The notes below the pieces were generated by a model, which saw nothing but the letters and a program-made list of their open reading frames with translations, was not told the origin of the DNA and did no database searches. From Actinomycetota bacterium (GTDB taxonomy: Bacteria; Actinomycetota; Actinomycetes; Actinomycetales; Microbacteriaceae), in the NCBI GenBank assembly GCA_009702455.1, contig WLIA01000003.1, positions 1-64,000 of the forward strand: a stretch of DNA of 64,000 bases, written 5' to 3'. Below, in pieces: positions 36,117 through 46,136 of the stretch; positions within the stretch are counted from its first letter, which is position 1, and the number at the start of each line of letters is the position of its first letter. A program made the translations under genes and the position numbers.

Positions 36117-36821
36117 TTAGTAAGCGCCGGCCTTATAGCCGCGGCCGCGAACGGTTGTGACGATTTGTGGTTCGTCTGGGTTCTCTTCGATCTTCGAACG
36201 CAAACGCTGAATGTGAACGTTCACCAGGCGAGTGTCGATCTTGCCTTTGAAGTCACCCTCTTCGTTTAGGTTTTTGTGCAACCAAACTTTCTTCAGCAAC
36301 TCTTCGCGGGTGAAGGTGTGCTTCGGGTCTTCTGCGATTGTCAGCAAGAGATTGAACTCGAGCGGGGTCAAAAGAATTTGCTTGTTGCCGCGAGTTACCT
36401 CGTAGGCAGAAACGTCGATTGTCAGCGGGCCAATTTCAACGATGGTGTTGTCTGAACGTTCTGGCACATTCATAACCGCAGTGATTGTGCGAATGAGTTC
36501 TTTGCCGCCGTAAGGCTTCTTGATGTAGTCGTCAGCTCCGAGATCTAGAGCTCGCTCAACATCCTCAACCTCGGTCTTTGCAGAAGCCATGATCACGGGA
36601 GTGTTTGCAAGCGCTACGAGCTCTTGAAGAATCTCGAGACCATCCTTGCCCGGCAGCATCCAGTCGAGAATTACAACGTCTGGTTTGGTGTCTTGAAAAA
36701 CTCGCACGGCATCGGTGCCCGAATCGCAGGTAACAACTCTGTGGCCGGCAACTTCGAGCGTGGTCTGGGCCATTTCAAGCATTAGCTTTTCGTCTTCGAC
36801 GACCAGAATTTTCCAGCTCAT
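36117..36821 (-). CDS. mtrA: Response regulator MtrA
   Basis: 234 aa, OmpR/PhoB class. Receiver with acidic VEDEKLM, phosphoacceptor Asp in VVILDWMLPGKDG and Lys in DDYIKKPYG; winged-helix effector ending TTVRGRGYKAG. Essential regulator of wall hydrolases and replication genes in Actinobacteria. GGAG site before ATG; only 9 nt after ahcY. Confidence 0.96.
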   Translation of the reverse strand: MSWKILVVEDEKLMLEMAQTTLEVAGHRVVTCDSGTDAVRVFQDTKPDVVILDWMLPGKDGLEILQELVALANTPVIMASAKTEVEDVERALDLGADDYIKKPYGGKELIRTITAVMNVPERSDNTIVEIGPLTIDVSAYEVTRGNKQILLTPLEFNLLLTIAEDPKHTFTREELLKKVWLHKNLNEEGDFKGKIDTRLVNVHIQRLRSKIEENPDEPQIVTTVRGRGYKAGAY

Positions 36822-36830
36822 GTGCTGCTC

Positions 36831-38306
36831 CTAATACCTGTAGTGCTCAACCTTGAATGGGCCGTTCACCGAAACACCGATGTAACGGGCCTGCTCAGAG
36901 GTCAGTTGGGTCAATTCAACACCCAAAGCGGCTAGGTGCAAACTGGCAACCTTCTCGTCGAGGTGCTTGGGCAAGATGTGCACACCGAGTTCAAACTCGT
37001 CGGTCTTGGTGAATAGCTCAATCTGCGCGAGCACCTGGTTGCTGAACGAATTGCTCATTACAAAGCTCGGATGGCCCGTGGCGTTGCCAAGGTTCATCAG
37101 CCTGCCCTCGCTGAGAATCAGCACAGAGCGGCCGTTTGGCAGGCGCCACTCGTGCACCTGCGGCTTGATTTCGATCTTCTCGACGCCCTTGATTTGCGAG
37201 ATTCCGGCCATGTCGACCTCGTCATCGAAGTGACCAACGTTGGCAACCACGGCAAGGTGCTTCATCTGCATCAGGTGCTCTGGGCGAATGATGTGGGTGT
37301 TGCCGGTAGCAGTAATAAAAATGTCGACGGTTTCGATGACCGACTCGAGCCTGGCAACCTGAAAGCCATCCATGGCGGCTTGCAGAGCGCAGATCGGGTC
37401 AACTTCGCTAACGATTACGCGAGCACCCTGGCCTCGCATTGCCTCGGCCGACCCCTTGCCGACATCTCCGTAGCCGGCAACGAAAACTGTCTTGCCGCCG
37501 ATGAGAACATCGGTTGCGCGGTTTAGGCCATCTGGCAGCGAGTGACGAATGCCGTATTTGTTGTCGAACTTCGATTTGGTAACCGAGTCGTTGACGTTGA
37601 TTGCTGTGAACAGAAGTTCGCCGCGCTTGTGGAATTCGTAGAGACGGTGAACACCGGTTGTGGTCTCTTCAGTGACACCCTTGATCTCTTTTGCGATTTC
37701 GGTGAAGCGGTTCGGTGAGGTCTTCAGCGAACCGCGAAGCAATTCGAGAATCACCGAATACTCTTCGCTGTCGTCGAGACCGGTTGGCGGAACCGAACCG
37801 GCAAGCTCAAATTCGCGACCCTTGTGCACCAAGAGAGTTGCGTCGCCACCGTCGTCGAGAATCATGTTTGGGCCGATATAGTTCTTGCCCTCTGCTGAGG
37901 CTTCGCTCGACCAATCGAAAATGCGATCTGTGCACCACCAGTATTCGGTGAGGGTCTCGCCCTTCCAAGCGAAAACCGGAGTTCCGCTTGGTGCGTCGAC
38001 GGTTCCGTGCTCGCCGACAACAACAGCTGCCGCGGCTTCATCCTGGGTAGAAAAGATATTGCAAGAGGCCCAACGCACCTGCGCGCCGAGGGCAACCAAA
38101 GTTTCGATTAGCACCGCGGTCTGCACGGTCATGTGCAAAGAGCCGGCGATGCGAGCGCCCTTGAGCGGTTGAGCGGCCGAGAACTCGGCGCGAAGAGCCA
38201 TCAGGCCTGGCATCTCGTTTTCGGCGAGGCGAATCTGGTGTCGACCGGCCTCGGCTAGCGAGAGGTCTTTGACTCGAAAATCGAATGTGGTTTTTTGACG
38301 GCTCAT
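36831..38306 (-). CDS. ahcY: Adenosylhomocysteinase
   Basis: 491 aa. NAD-dependent hydrolysis of S-adenosylhomocysteine to adenosine and homocysteine, recycling the product of methyl transfer. NAD-binding [23 protein letters not shown], substrate-site DDGGDATLL and C-terminal KVEHYRY. Actinobacterial type with the ~40-residue insertion. TAAACT lies 7 nt before the ATG, with no Shine-Dalgarno. Confidence 0.97.
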   Translation of the reverse strand: MSRQKTTFDFRVKDLSLAEAGRHQIRLAENEMPGLMALRAEFSAAQPLKGARIAGSLHMTVQTAVLIETLVALGAQVRWASCNIFSTQDEAAAAVVVGEHGTVDAPSGTPVFAWKGETLTEYWWCTDRIFDWSSEASAEGKNYIGPNMILDDGGDATLLVHKGREFELAGSVPPTGLDDSEEYSVILELLRGSLKTSPNRFTEIAKEIKGVTEETTTGVHRLYEFHKRGELLFTAINVNDSVTKSKFDNKYGIRHSLPDGLNRATDVLIGGKTVFVAGYGDVGKGSAEAMRGQGARVIVSEVDPICALQAAMDGFQVARLESVIETVDIFITATGNTHIIRPEHLMQMKHLAVVANVGHFDDEVDMAGISQIKGVEKIEIKPQVHEWRLPNGRSVLILSEGRLMNLGNATGHPSFVMSNSFSNQVLAQIELFTKTDEFELGVHILPKHLDEKVASLHLAALGVELTQLTSEQARYIGVSVNGPFKVEHYRY

Positions 38307-38313
38307 GCCGAAT

Positions 38314-38319
38314 AGTTTA
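38314..38319 (-). promoter_or_regulatory. Candidate -10 of ahcY
   Basis: TAAACT, 7 nt before ATG, overlapping the manB stop codon. No SAH-riboswitch-like fold fits in the 10-nt gap. Confidence 0.35.
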
Positions 38320-39960
38320 AGCCCGAATTAGCGCTAGAACTTCGTCACGGATGGCGATCATCGTTGACTCGTTTGCGGCCTCTAGGTTCAGGCGCAGCAA
38401 CGGCTCGGTGTTCGATGCTCGCACGTTGAACCACCACCAGTTGGCCTGGGCTGGCGAAGACAGGGTTATGCCGTCGAACTCCTCGACGTTGGCGCGGCCC
38501 TCGAAGGCTTCCAAGACGCGGTCTTTGGCTGCCTGAACATCGGCAACGGTCGAGTTGATCTCGCCGCTCATGAAGTAAGGGTTGTACTGGCGGGCGAACT
38601 CGCTCAGAGGTAGGGTCTGAGCTCCGAACTCGGCAAGCACGTGCATGGCCGCCAACATTCCATTGTCGGCTCCCCAGAAGTCTCTGAAGTAATAGTGTGC
38701 CGAGTGCTCGCCACCGAAGATTGCGTTGGTGGCTGCCATCTGGTCTTTGATCAGCGAGTGGCCAACCTTGGTGCGAACCGCGCGAGCGCCATCTTCTTCG
38801 ATGACTTCGCGAACGACGTTTGAGGTGAGCAGGTTGTGCAACACAGTAATTGGCGAACCGGGATTGGTTGCTTTCTCGCGCGCGATTTCGCGGCGAGCAA
38901 CAATTGCTGCAACAGCTGAAGGGGTCACCGAATCGCCATTTTCGTCGACAACAAAGCAGCGGTCGGCATCGCCGTCGAATGCCAAGCCGATGTCTGCACC
39001 GTGTTCGACAACTGCTCGCTGAAGATCGACCAAATTCTTTGGGTCGAGCGGGTTGGCTTCGTGGTTCGGAAAACTACCGTCGAGTTCGAAATACATCTCG
39101 ATGATTTCTAGCGGCAGCTTCGAAAGTCCGGCGGCAGTTGATAGCACCGCAGGAACAGTAAGCCCACCCATTCCGTTGCCGGCATCGACAACTACCTTGA
39201 GCGGTCTAATTGCGCTGAGGTCAACCAGCTCGCGCAGGTAGGTCGCGTAGCGAGTTAGCACGTTGAGTTCGCGAAAGCTGCCAGGTTGTGCGACCTCTGA
39301 GATTTGGTTATCGAGATAAATCTGCGCGCGGTCGCGAATCGAGCCGAGGCCGGTGTCGATGCTTATGCCCTTGGCTCCGGCTCGCGAGAACTTGATGCCG
39401 TTATAAGAGGCAGGATTGTGCGACGCGGTAAACATGGCGGCTGGCGCGTCTAAAAACCCGCTGGCGAAATAAGACTCGTCGGTTGAGCAGAGGCCGATTG
39501 ACACAACGTTGGCACCTCGCGCCTGAGCGCCAATTGCAAAGGCCTCGGCGAACTCGGGTGACGAGTCGCGCATATCGTGACCGACCACCACGTCTTTGCC
39601 AGCCGCATTCACCTCGTCGACGAAGGCTGCCGCTAGCGCGCTGACGATCGGCGCAGTGAGTTGCGAACCAACCAGTCCGCGAACGTCGTAGCTCTTAACA
39701 ATTTGGTTTAGTGACATCTCTTTTTGGCTCTCGGTTGTTGAAAATTCTTGTGATTCGCGCGGAACGGTTGCGTGCCTGATCAGCTGCCATCCCTGCGGTG
39801 CTGTGAGTCGTTTGGCGTGCTTCTCGCAAAGGTCATAGGCGTGTGGTTCGTGCACCAGGGTCAGCTGGCCAAGCACCGCCGTGCGATCTTCGTGCGAATA
39901 GGTGAGGGTGGCTACGGCTTGCTGACTGCAAGTCACCTTGGAGCAGGGCCGAGTGTTCAT
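38317..39960 (-). CDS. manB: DUF3499 domain fused to phosphomannomutase/phosphoglucomutase
   Basis: 547 aa, one uninterrupted frame. Residues 1-65 are a DUF3499 domain with zinc-type ligands Cys6, Cys11, Cys45 and His48. A 16-residue linker leads to Met82, where a standard ManB begins ([14 protein letters not shown]). PMM signatures: phosphoserine loop [14 protein letters not shown], metal loop AFDGDADRC, sugar loop [10 protein letters not shown], and a C-terminal [14 protein letters not shown]. Makes mannose-1-phosphate for GDP-mannose. In mycobacteria the two parts are separate neighbouring genes (Rv3258c, Rv3257c). An internal start at 39717 with a GAGAG-like site is possible. Confidence 0.9.
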   Translation of the reverse strand: MNTRPCSKVTCSQQAVATLTYSHEDRTAVLGQLTLVHEPHAYDLCEKHAKRLTAPQGWQLIRHATVPRESQEFSTTESQKEMSLNQIVKSYDVRGLVGSQLTAPIVSALAAAFVDEVNAAGKDVVVGHDMRDSSPEFAEAFAIGAQARGANVVSIGLCSTDESYFASGFLDAPAAMFTASHNPASYNGIKFSRAGAKGISIDTGLGSIRDRAQIYLDNQISEVAQPGSFRELNVLTRYATYLRELVDLSAIRPLKVVVDAGNGMGGLTVPAVLSTAAGLSKLPLEIIEMYFELDGSFPNHEANPLDPKNLVDLQRAVVEHGADIGLAFDGDADRCFVVDENGDSVTPSAVAAIVARREIAREKATNPGSPITVLHNLLTSNVVREVIEEDGARAVRTKVGHSLIKDQMAATNAIFGGEHSAHYYFRDFWGADNGMLAAMHVLAEFGAQTLPLSEFARQYNPYFMSGEINSTVADVQAAKDRVLEAFEGRANVEEFDGITLSSPAQANWWWFNVRASNTEPLLRLNLEAANESTMIAIRDEVLALIRA

Positions 39961-39967
39961 CGGGTCA

Positions 39968-39977
39968 AGAATACAAT
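39968..39977. promoter_or_regulatory. Overlapping divergent -10 elements of manB and the Rv3259-like gene
   Basis: TATTCT on the minus strand (39968-39973) is 7 nt before the manB ATG; TACAAT on the plus strand (39972-39977) is 6 nt before the ATG at 39984. The two hexamers share 2 bp, so both promoters should compete for the same polymerase position. Confidence 0.5.
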
Positions 39978-39983
39978 GGCGCT

Positions 39984-40403
39984 ATGAGTTCAAGCCGTGG
40001 CAACTACAGAGACCGCCATGGCCGCGGGCTCAGAAGGCCGATTCTGGCTGGCCTTTTTCGGGTTGGCGACAGCCGCCTGGCGAGCTTCGGGCAGATTGTC
40101 TCTGGCACCTGCGACTACCTGAAGGCAGCCTGGCCCGATGAACTCGAGAGGCTCAAGTGGCGAATAATCGACGCCCCGGTAATCAAGGATTCAACCGAGC
40201 AGGTGGCGCGTTGGTCGGTCAACAAAGCGGCTTTCGAGATCACCATTTATCGCCTGCCGATTGAGCGCATGGGTCACAGCCGTCGCCCAGATGCGCTGGA
40301 TGAGCGCATGCACATCGAGCAATTTGTCTTTACCGCGGTAGGCGAGCTAATCGACAAAGATCCGTGGGAACTGATTCCAGACCGCTATCGAAAAGACGAC
40401 TAG
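39984..40403 (+). CDS. Rv3259-like zincin-fold protein, catalytic motif degenerate
   Basis: 139 aa. Matches, by memory, the metallopeptidase-family protein found between whiB2 and manB in Actinobacteria: IYRLPIERMGHSRRPD and a C-terminal HIEQFVFTAVGELIDKDPWELIPDRY. The position of the HExxH zinc motif reads HIEQF, so zinc peptidase activity is unlikely. Basic N-terminus (SSSRGNYRDRHGRGLRRP). Divergent from the DUF3499-manB fusion. Confidence 0.7.
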   Translation: MSSSRGNYRDRHGRGLRRPILAGLFRVGDSRLASFGQIVSGTCDYLKAAWPDELERLKWRIIDAPVIKDSTEQVARWSVNKAAFEITIYRLPIERMGHSRRPDALDERMHIEQFVFTAVGELIDKDPWELIPDRYRKDD

Positions 40404-40429
40404 CTAACACGTTTATTGGCCACAGAGTT

Positions 40430-41863
40430 CTAGCGAACCCGCACCGAGACCTGGCCGCCCAAATTCTTGTAATTCACCAGGGAGTAGTTTCCAATCATGC
40501 CATCGACATCGACAACCAGGTTGGCAGCCACAGGCCTATCTTCAGCGACAATCGTAAGAATCTTGGCGTTATCTACTCTGATTACAAGCATCGAGCTTGC
40601 AGCAATCACGCGTGCCACTCCATTAACCGTGACCTTCGCTGGCTCTTCGTTTGCGTTTACCACAGTCAACTTACTGATTCCTGTCGATGGAACGGTTAGC
40701 TGTCTTGAACCAACAAATGTTTCAGCCGCCTGTAGCCAAGTAAAGTCGGTGTTTGGCGACTTGGTTTTGTCTGTGCGCACAAGTCGAATTGAAGCCGTGA
40801 TTTTTTGATCAGCATTCAAAAACGCCGAGTAGTCACCATTGGCGAGTGCCGGAATCTCAAAGTCCTGAACAGTTTTCGCGGAAACCGAGTCCTGGATAAC
40901 TGTGCCAAAGGTTTTCTCAGTCGCGCCGATTATCTGCGCTGTGAAAGTTGCCGTGCTCTCTCCAGAGTTGAAAACTCGAAGCACAGGTGTCAGATCTGAG
41001 TAGTCAGGGTTCGAGGCCTTTAACTCAGCCGCATCGGCCGCACCCCTAATTAGGATGCCTGGTATGACCATTGACTCAGCAAAGACTGTTGCCGGCGAAA
41101 CGAAGTCGACTCCAGAATAGAGCAGACCGCGAACGGTTCGTTGTTGAAGCCATGCAGCGACGGCACCGCTCGAGCTAGATACATGTATTGCGAATGTTCT
41201 GGTCTCGGGAATCAGTGAGGAAAGCGGAACGACCGTCTGGGTACCGGCCGATATCGAGATTCCGCTTAACCCCGAAGCCTGAACCGGCCCACCCTCAGAG
41301 AAGACCTCCAGACTCACGGTGATATCGACAAGACTCGGATTAGCAAGCAGAAGCAGGGTTTCTCGACCAGTGGCAGAACTGCCGCCCAGCAACCAAATCT
41401 CCGGGCTCGGCGCTTGGCAAGAGGCAGCCAAGAGGCCATTCAGCCTTGGAGAAACGGCTTTTTGAACCTGACCGACGTTGATCATGGTGCTGCCCTGCTC
41501 GCCCGAATCACCTCTGGTTGCAAAAACCGTTCCATCCTGAGAAATGGTGTTGAAGGTCTCTGCCGAATAACTGTCGTAGTAACCGTCGGCAAGGTATCGC
41601 TGTTCGAATGTCTCGGCACCGGCGGCGACTGTTCCAAAAACATTTGCAGCACCAATACGGCTGAAGCTTCCAACTGATGTTCCGCTAGTACCTCCCGAAT
41701 TGATGGCCGCCCCAGGACAAATCAAATTCAAGTCTCTCGCCTGCACAGTGAGTTGTGGTGAATTGACAACTCGTCCTACTTGGATTGTTACCGGTGAGAC
41801 AAACACAGCAGCAACAGCGAGCACGAAAATAATGCCGAACAAACTCGTGAGACGCTTAATCAT
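40430..41863 (-). CDS. DUF5719 secreted/membrane-anchored protein
   Basis: 477 aa from ATG 41863, overlapping the glycosyltransferase stop by 8 nt (GTG 41872 is an alternative). One N-terminal membrane/signal segment (LFGIIFVLAVAAVFVSPV), then a large beta-rich extracytoplasmic region. DUF5719 proteins accompany the big membrane glycosyltransferase of the whiB2-manB region; function unknown. The only cysteines seen lie near the start (LNLICPGAA) and in LAASCQAP. Confidence 0.8.
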   Translation of the reverse strand: MIKRLTSLFGIIFVLAVAAVFVSPVTIQVGRVVNSPQLTVQARDLNLICPGAAINSGGTSGTSVGSFSRIGAANVFGTVAAGAETFEQRYLADGYYDSYSAETFNTISQDGTVFATRGDSGEQGSTMINVGQVQKAVSPRLNGLLAASCQAPSPEIWLLGGSSATGRETLLLLANPSLVDITVSLEVFSEGGPVQASGLSGISISAGTQTVVPLSSLIPETRTFAIHVSSSSGAVAAWLQQRTVRGLLYSGVDFVSPATVFAESMVIPGILIRGAADAAELKASNPDYSDLTPVLRVFNSGESTATFTAQIIGATEKTFGTVIQDSVSAKTVQDFEIPALANGDYSAFLNADQKITASIRLVRTDKTKSPNTDFTWLQAAETFVGSRQLTVPSTGISKLTVVNANEEPAKVTVNGVARVIAASSMLVIRVDNAKILTIVAEDRPVAANLVVDVDGMIGNYSLVNYKNLGGQVSVRVR

Positions 41864-44684
41864 TGCCCTCACCCGAATCTACAAAAATCTCAGATGAACT
41901 TGCGGCGCGCTTTCGTCGCGCGCTCGGAATCGCAAGTAACACGAACGAAATCAAGACAGCCAGTTGAATCAACTTGGTAATCGACCAGGGCGATGACTCA
42001 TCGCGTTCAAAGTCGGGGGCAAGATCGCGCACTCGCCAAATCTTGCCGAAGTCAGTTTCACCGGCGGCTTCGAGTTGTGCAATCGAATCGAAAGCAACTG
42101 AGAGTTTGGCATTGACGTTTATCTCTGCTTGATTTTGCGAGAGCGGTATCAAGACGTAGCCGATTGCATTTTGGCTCAGCGCCGAATCGATGTTTGAAGG
42201 GTTGCCTGAAACCATGTCTGCGACCAACTGGGCAACCTGTCGATACTCGGGCCCGGTGCTCTCGATGTCGGCCAGCGCAAAACGGTAGGCGATGCTGAGG
42301 TCTTCGAGTTGAACTCCATCGGCACCAACAAGTGAAGCTGAATAGCCGCTGCCTGAGGTGTCGGCCGACACTATGAGCACCTGCGCGGTTAACCCCGACT
42401 TCGCCTGCGCGTCGATTATGGCTGGCATGACCCTGCCGTCGGTGTAGGTGCCGGGGTTTGCGCTGAGCGCGGCAACGCCGGCCGACGGCAAAACCACGAG
42501 CGCAACCAGCAGAGCCGAAAGCGTTGCCGACGCCTGTCGCCGGTGAACCGAGTCGAGCCAAGCCGCGGTGGCGAGGGCCAATCCGAGACCCCAGAAGCCA
42601 AGCAGTGCCTGCCCAGAGCCATTGACGAAGTCGCCCGCCGACTGGCCGACGCCCGAGGCGACGAACTCAAGTTGGCTCACGAACCAGGCCATTGCCAGCG
42701 CTAAGAGGGAGAAACTGAGCACGCCGAAAACAGCCTTGAAGCGCGGCGAGAGCAGGGCCAAGAGAGCGGCAAAAACCAAGACCAAACCGGAACCCGCAGA
42801 GACCCATCCGAGAATTGATGAGTCGAGCGAACCAGAGACGAACTGCCAGAACGGCAACGAATCGGTTCGCAGCGGCACACCCGGATCTGCCAGCAGCGCA
42901 AGCGGCTGACCCTGGATGATCGCGAGGTAGACGAATATTGGCGCAAAGATGGCAAGCATCGGCAGTGGAACCCAAACCAGATAACCGAAGCGTCTCGGTC
43001 GCAAAATGAACACGGCAAGCAGCGCGAGCAAGCTCAGCGCAATCGTGTTTGGCGCAGCTGCCGACAAAACGGCAAGAAGCAAACCGGCCAAGCCAACCCA
43101 GGTAAAGGTCTGCTGCTTTGAGCGCACGGATATTTCTTTGCCGAGAAGTGCGACGCGTGAAACCGTGAACACGAGATAAGGCAGAGCGATCTGCGCGATA
43201 AGCGCTGGCAACCGCAAATCGTGCTGAGCCTGCAACACCGAGGGCCAGAGCGCATATGCCAAAGCAACCAAGTGACGAACGTGAGTCTTTGAGGTGAAAA
43301 TCGATGCGGCCTTGAAAGCGCCGAAGTATGTCAACGGCAGGGCGATGAAAAACAGAATCGCAATTGAAAGAGAAGGTGCCCAAAAAGTGATTGACCCGAG
43401 AAGGGTTAGCACCCAGACAAACGGATCGCTCGGCGCAACGAAGCCGTTAGCAATCGGATGCCAACTCGCCCCCGCCCTGCGAAATAGATCGAACCAGTTT
43501 TGGTTCATCGAAATTGTCGAGCCGCCGTTGATGGCATTGCCGAGTGGCCAGAATGAATAAGAAATTGCGAGCAAAGCCGCGACAAACCAAAGCCCTCGAG
43601 CCTGAACAAATGACTTGGATGTGCTAACAGCACCGAGAAGCAACTGCTCGGTGTTTGGAGCCGAACCATCGAGTTGGTCGCGTTCGGCAAGCGCGGCGTG
43701 AGCCTCTATTCGGGCTTCGATTTCGTCTTGCTCTTGGTTGCGCCGACGGTCGTCACGCACCTGCTGTTTGGTTGCATACAGCGAGGCGAATGCGAGGCGG
43801 GCCGAGCGTGAAATTTTTCGCCTTGCCCGCAGCCTAGCCAGAATTGTGAAGCCAGCCCAAAAGGCCGCAGACAACTCGCCTACTATGCGATCTGGTCGCT
43901 TGGCCCAGATGCGTGCGACAACGCGGGCCAGGGTAATCAACGGCAGTGCCAGCCAGAAAAGCAGAGCGAGCCAAAGCGGAGACCAGCTGAGACGCAACTG
44001 AATCTCGGCCCTGCGCATGGCCGTCTTGGTTGTAGTGGCGAGCCAAGAGCGCTTGCGCTGGGCATTGAGAGACAGCAACGCGTGCGCCACTCTTGCGTGC
44101 GGTGCCACAACAACCCGGTAGCCCTTGGCACGTGCTCGCATTGAGAAGTCGATGTCGGCGGCGAGCATAGGAATCTTGTCGGTAAGGCCGCCGAGCTCTA
44201 GCCAGACACTTCGCTTCACTAGCATGCCGGCTGTGCCGACAGCCAAGACGTCTGACATCGAGTCGTGCTGAGACTGGTCTAGCTCGTTGCTCACCAAACT
44301 AAAGAGTTTGCCGCGCGGGGTGAGAGTGAGTCCCTGCTGAACTATCTTGCGGGTGTCTTGCCAGTCGACCTGCTTCGGGCCGATAACCGCAACCGAAGGT
44401 GAAACTTCTGCCAGCGCAAGAAGTTGCTTTAGCGCATCGGCGAGCGGAGCGCTGTCGTCGTGCAGAATCCAAAGCCATTCGCTTTGCGGTGAGACTTTTT
44501 CGGCTGCAAAACGCAACGAAGCGGCAAGGCTGACGTCACCGATTGAGAATTGTGCGCCTTGAGCGCTGCCGGTTTCAACGTGAATTACTTCATCGACCGG
44601 TTGATTTTGAATTGCTGCAAGTGTTCGCGATAAAAACTCAGCAGAATCGTGACTTATCACGATTGCAGAAACGAAGGTTTTCAT
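41856..44684 (-). CDS. Large membrane-bound family 2 glycosyltransferase
   Basis: 942 aa. N-terminal GT-A domain (VSAIVISHDSAEFLSRTLAAI, WLWILHDDSAPL with the metal-binding DD, MLAADIDFSMRARAKGYRV), a connecting helix pair at about 225-275, then about 12 hydrophobic segments from 365 to 755 and an extracytoplasmic C-terminal part with a last helix near 915. This layout is typical of the whiB2-linked actinobacterial glycosyltransferase, thought to act on lipid-linked wall sugars. Co-translated with DUF5719. Confidence 0.85.
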   Translation of the reverse strand: MKTFVSAIVISHDSAEFLSRTLAAIQNQPVDEVIHVETGSAQGAQFSIGDVSLAASLRFAAEKVSPQSEWLWILHDDSAPLADALKQLLALAEVSPSVAVIGPKQVDWQDTRKIVQQGLTLTPRGKLFSLVSNELDQSQHDSMSDVLAVGTAGMLVKRSVWLELGGLTDKIPMLAADIDFSMRARAKGYRVVVAPHARVAHALLSLNAQRKRSWLATTTKTAMRRAEIQLRLSWSPLWLALLFWLALPLITLARVVARIWAKRPDRIVGELSAAFWAGFTILARLRARRKISRSARLAFASLYATKQQVRDDRRRNQEQDEIEARIEAHAALAERDQLDGSAPNTEQLLLGAVSTSKSFVQARGLWFVAALLAISYSFWPLGNAINGGSTISMNQNWFDLFRRAGASWHPIANGFVAPSDPFVWVLTLLGSITFWAPSLSIAILFFIALPLTYFGAFKAASIFTSKTHVRHLVALAYALWPSVLQAQHDLRLPALIAQIALPYLVFTVSRVALLGKEISVRSKQQTFTWVGLAGLLLAVLSAAAPNTIALSLLALLAVFILRPRRFGYLVWVPLPMLAIFAPIFVYLAIIQGQPLALLADPGVPLRTDSLPFWQFVSGSLDSSILGWVSAGSGLVLVFAALLALLSPRFKAVFGVLSFSLLALAMAWFVSQLEFVASGVGQSAGDFVNGSGQALLGFWGLGLALATAAWLDSVHRRQASATLSALLVALVVLPSAGVAALSANPGTYTDGRVMPAIIDAQAKSGLTAQVLIVSADTSGSGYSASLVGADGVQLEDLSIAYRFALADIESTGPEYRQVAQLVADMVSGNPSNIDSALSQNAIGYVLIPLSQNQAEINVNAKLSVAFDSIAQLEAAGETDFGKIWRVRDLAPDFERDESSPWSITKLIQLAVLISFVLLAIPSARRKRAASSSEIFVDSGEGND

Positions 44685-44705
44685 CGTTGCGGCTTTCGCC
44701 GAATG

Positions 44706-45023
44706 TTACGCGCGCTTCTTTAGCTTGCGTCGCTCGCGTTCTGAGAGGCCGCCCCAAATGCCGAAACGCGCATCGTTCTTTAGTGCGAACTCGAGGCACT
44801 GTGCTCGAACGTCGCAGCTCTCACAAATCTTTTTGGCTTCGCGAGTCGAGCCACCTTTTTCAGGAAAGAAAGCTTCTGGATCGGTCTGCGCACAAAGTGC
44901 GTCTGCCTGCCATGCCAGTGGGTCGTCATCGCCATCGCCGTAAGCACGAGAGACGCCAAGATTCACCGGGTCTTCGAACCAATTCCTCGGTGCGTCGTTG
45001 CGATCATCCATGAGTATTCCCAT
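44706..45023 (-). CDS. whiB2: WhiB2-like transcription factor (WhmD)
   Basis: 105 aa from ATG 45023 (ATG 45011 also possible). The ORF-track start at 45095 lies on the promoter and is rejected. Wbl motif: LCAQTDPEAFFPEKGG, ICESCDVRAQC, FGIWGG and basic tail RERRKLKKRA. WhiB2/WhmD is needed for septation in mycobacteria and Streptomyces. Its usual neighbours (Rv3259-like, manB, glycosyltransferase) are all here. Confidence 0.9.
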   Translation of the reverse strand: MGILMDDRNDAPRNWFEDPVNLGVSRAYGDGDDDPLAWQADALCAQTDPEAFFPEKGGSTREAKKICESCDVRAQCLEFALKNDARFGIWGGLSERERRKLKKRA

Positions 45024-45066
45024 CCCAGATGATCGTCGATCACCCTTGATTACTTTCTTCTGTGTA

Positions 45067-45095
45067 ATTACACCGATGTTATTCGCTCGTGTCAA
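45067..45095 (-). promoter_or_regulatory. whiB2 promoter
   Basis: Consensus -35 TTGACA, 17-nt spacer, TGTAAT. The best sigma-70 type promoter of the window; it leaves a leader of about 35-50 nt before ATG 45023 or 45011. Confidence 0.7.
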
Positions 45096-45155
45096 GTTGT
45101 GAATCGCCCAAACTCAACCTCATATTGAGGCTTAGGCTATTGGGCTGCGGGTCGG

Positions 45156-45161
45156 TAACCT
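45156..45161 (+). promoter_or_regulatory. Candidate -10 of leaderless galE
   Basis: TAACCT, 6 nt (AGGCAA) before ATG. TTAGGC 18 nt upstream is a weak -35. Confidence 0.4.
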
Positions 45162-45167
45162 AGGCAA

Positions 45168-46136
45168 ATGAGCATTCTTGTGACCGGTGGCGCTGGATAT
45201 ATAGGCTCCCACGTCGTTCGGCTGCTTCAGCAGCAGGGTCAAGACGTCGTCGTCATCGATGACCTTTCGTCTGGCTCTCAGCAGCGAATAGGCTCTGCCA
45301 AGCTCGTGGCTCTCGATCTAGCCGCTGAAACAGCCACCCAAAAACTGGTCGCGCTCATCGAAGCCGAGTCGGTTGAAGCAGTGATTCACCTGGCCGCCAG
45401 AAAACAGGTTGGCGAATCGGTTAGCAAACCCGAGTGGTATTTCGAACAGAACATCGGTGGCATGGCCCACCTGCTCGAAGCGATGCGTCTAACCAAAGTG
45501 AACAAAATGGTTTTCTCAAGCAGCGCTGCAACCTACGGAATGCCAGACACCGATTTCGTCAAAGAAGATTTCGATTGCAAGCCAATCAATCCTTATGGTC
45601 AGACCAAATTAATTGGCGAGTGGATGACTGCCAATGCCGAACGAGCCTGGGGTTTGCGTGCCGTGAATCTTCGCTACTTCAACGTTGCCGGCGCTGGTTG
45701 GCCAGATCTAGCCGACACAGCAAAAATGAATCTGGTGCCAATAGTTTTCGACGCGCTGGCTTCGGGCAAAGCACCCGCGGTTTTCGGCACCGACTATGAC
45801 ACCGCAGATGGAAGTTGCGTTCGAGACTACGTGCACGTTCTCGATCTGGCAGAAGCACACCTAACTTCACTCGACTATTTGGCACGTGACGATCGCAAGC
45901 ACAGCACATTCAATGTCGGCACCGGAGTTGGCGCCAGCGTGCTTCAGGTTTTGAACGAAATCAAACGTGTTTCAAAAATCGACTTCGAGGTTGAGATGCA
46001 ACCGAGACGACCTGGTGACCCGCCATACCTCTGTGCCGATGTGTCCCGCATAAAGAGCGAACTCGACTGGTCTGCAAAACGCGGTCTTGCCGAAATCATC
46101 GAGAGCGCTTGGAACGCGCGCTCAGCCGCCAACTAG
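45168..46136 (+). CDS. galE: UDP-glucose 4-epimerase
   Basis: 322 aa. Extended SDR: NAD-binding GGAGYIGSHVV, catalytic Ser in FSSSAATYG and YxxxK as NPYGQTK. Interconverts UDP-glucose and UDP-galactose, supplying galactosyl units to the envelope polymers of this region. Its TAG stop overlaps the convergent manA stop in a shared CTAG. Confidence 0.93.
   Translation: MSILVTGGAGYIGSHVVRLLQQQGQDVVVIDDLSSGSQQRIGSAKLVALDLAAETATQKLVALIEAESVEAVIHLAARKQVGESVSKPEWYFEQNIGGMAHLLEAMRLTKVNKMVFSSSAATYGMPDTDFVKEDFDCKPINPYGQTKLIGEWMTANAERAWGLRAVNLRYFNVAGAGWPDLADTAKMNLVPIVFDALASGKAPAVFGTDYDTADGSCVRDYVHVLDLAEAHLTSLDYLARDDRKHSTFNVGTGVGASVLQVLNEIKRVSKIDFEVEMQPRRPGDPPYLCADVSRIKSELDWSAKRGLAEIIESAWNARSAAN

Noticed and set aside
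38307-38316. SAH riboswitch upstream of ahcY
   Set aside because: Only 10 nt separate ahcY from manB; no room for an aptamer.
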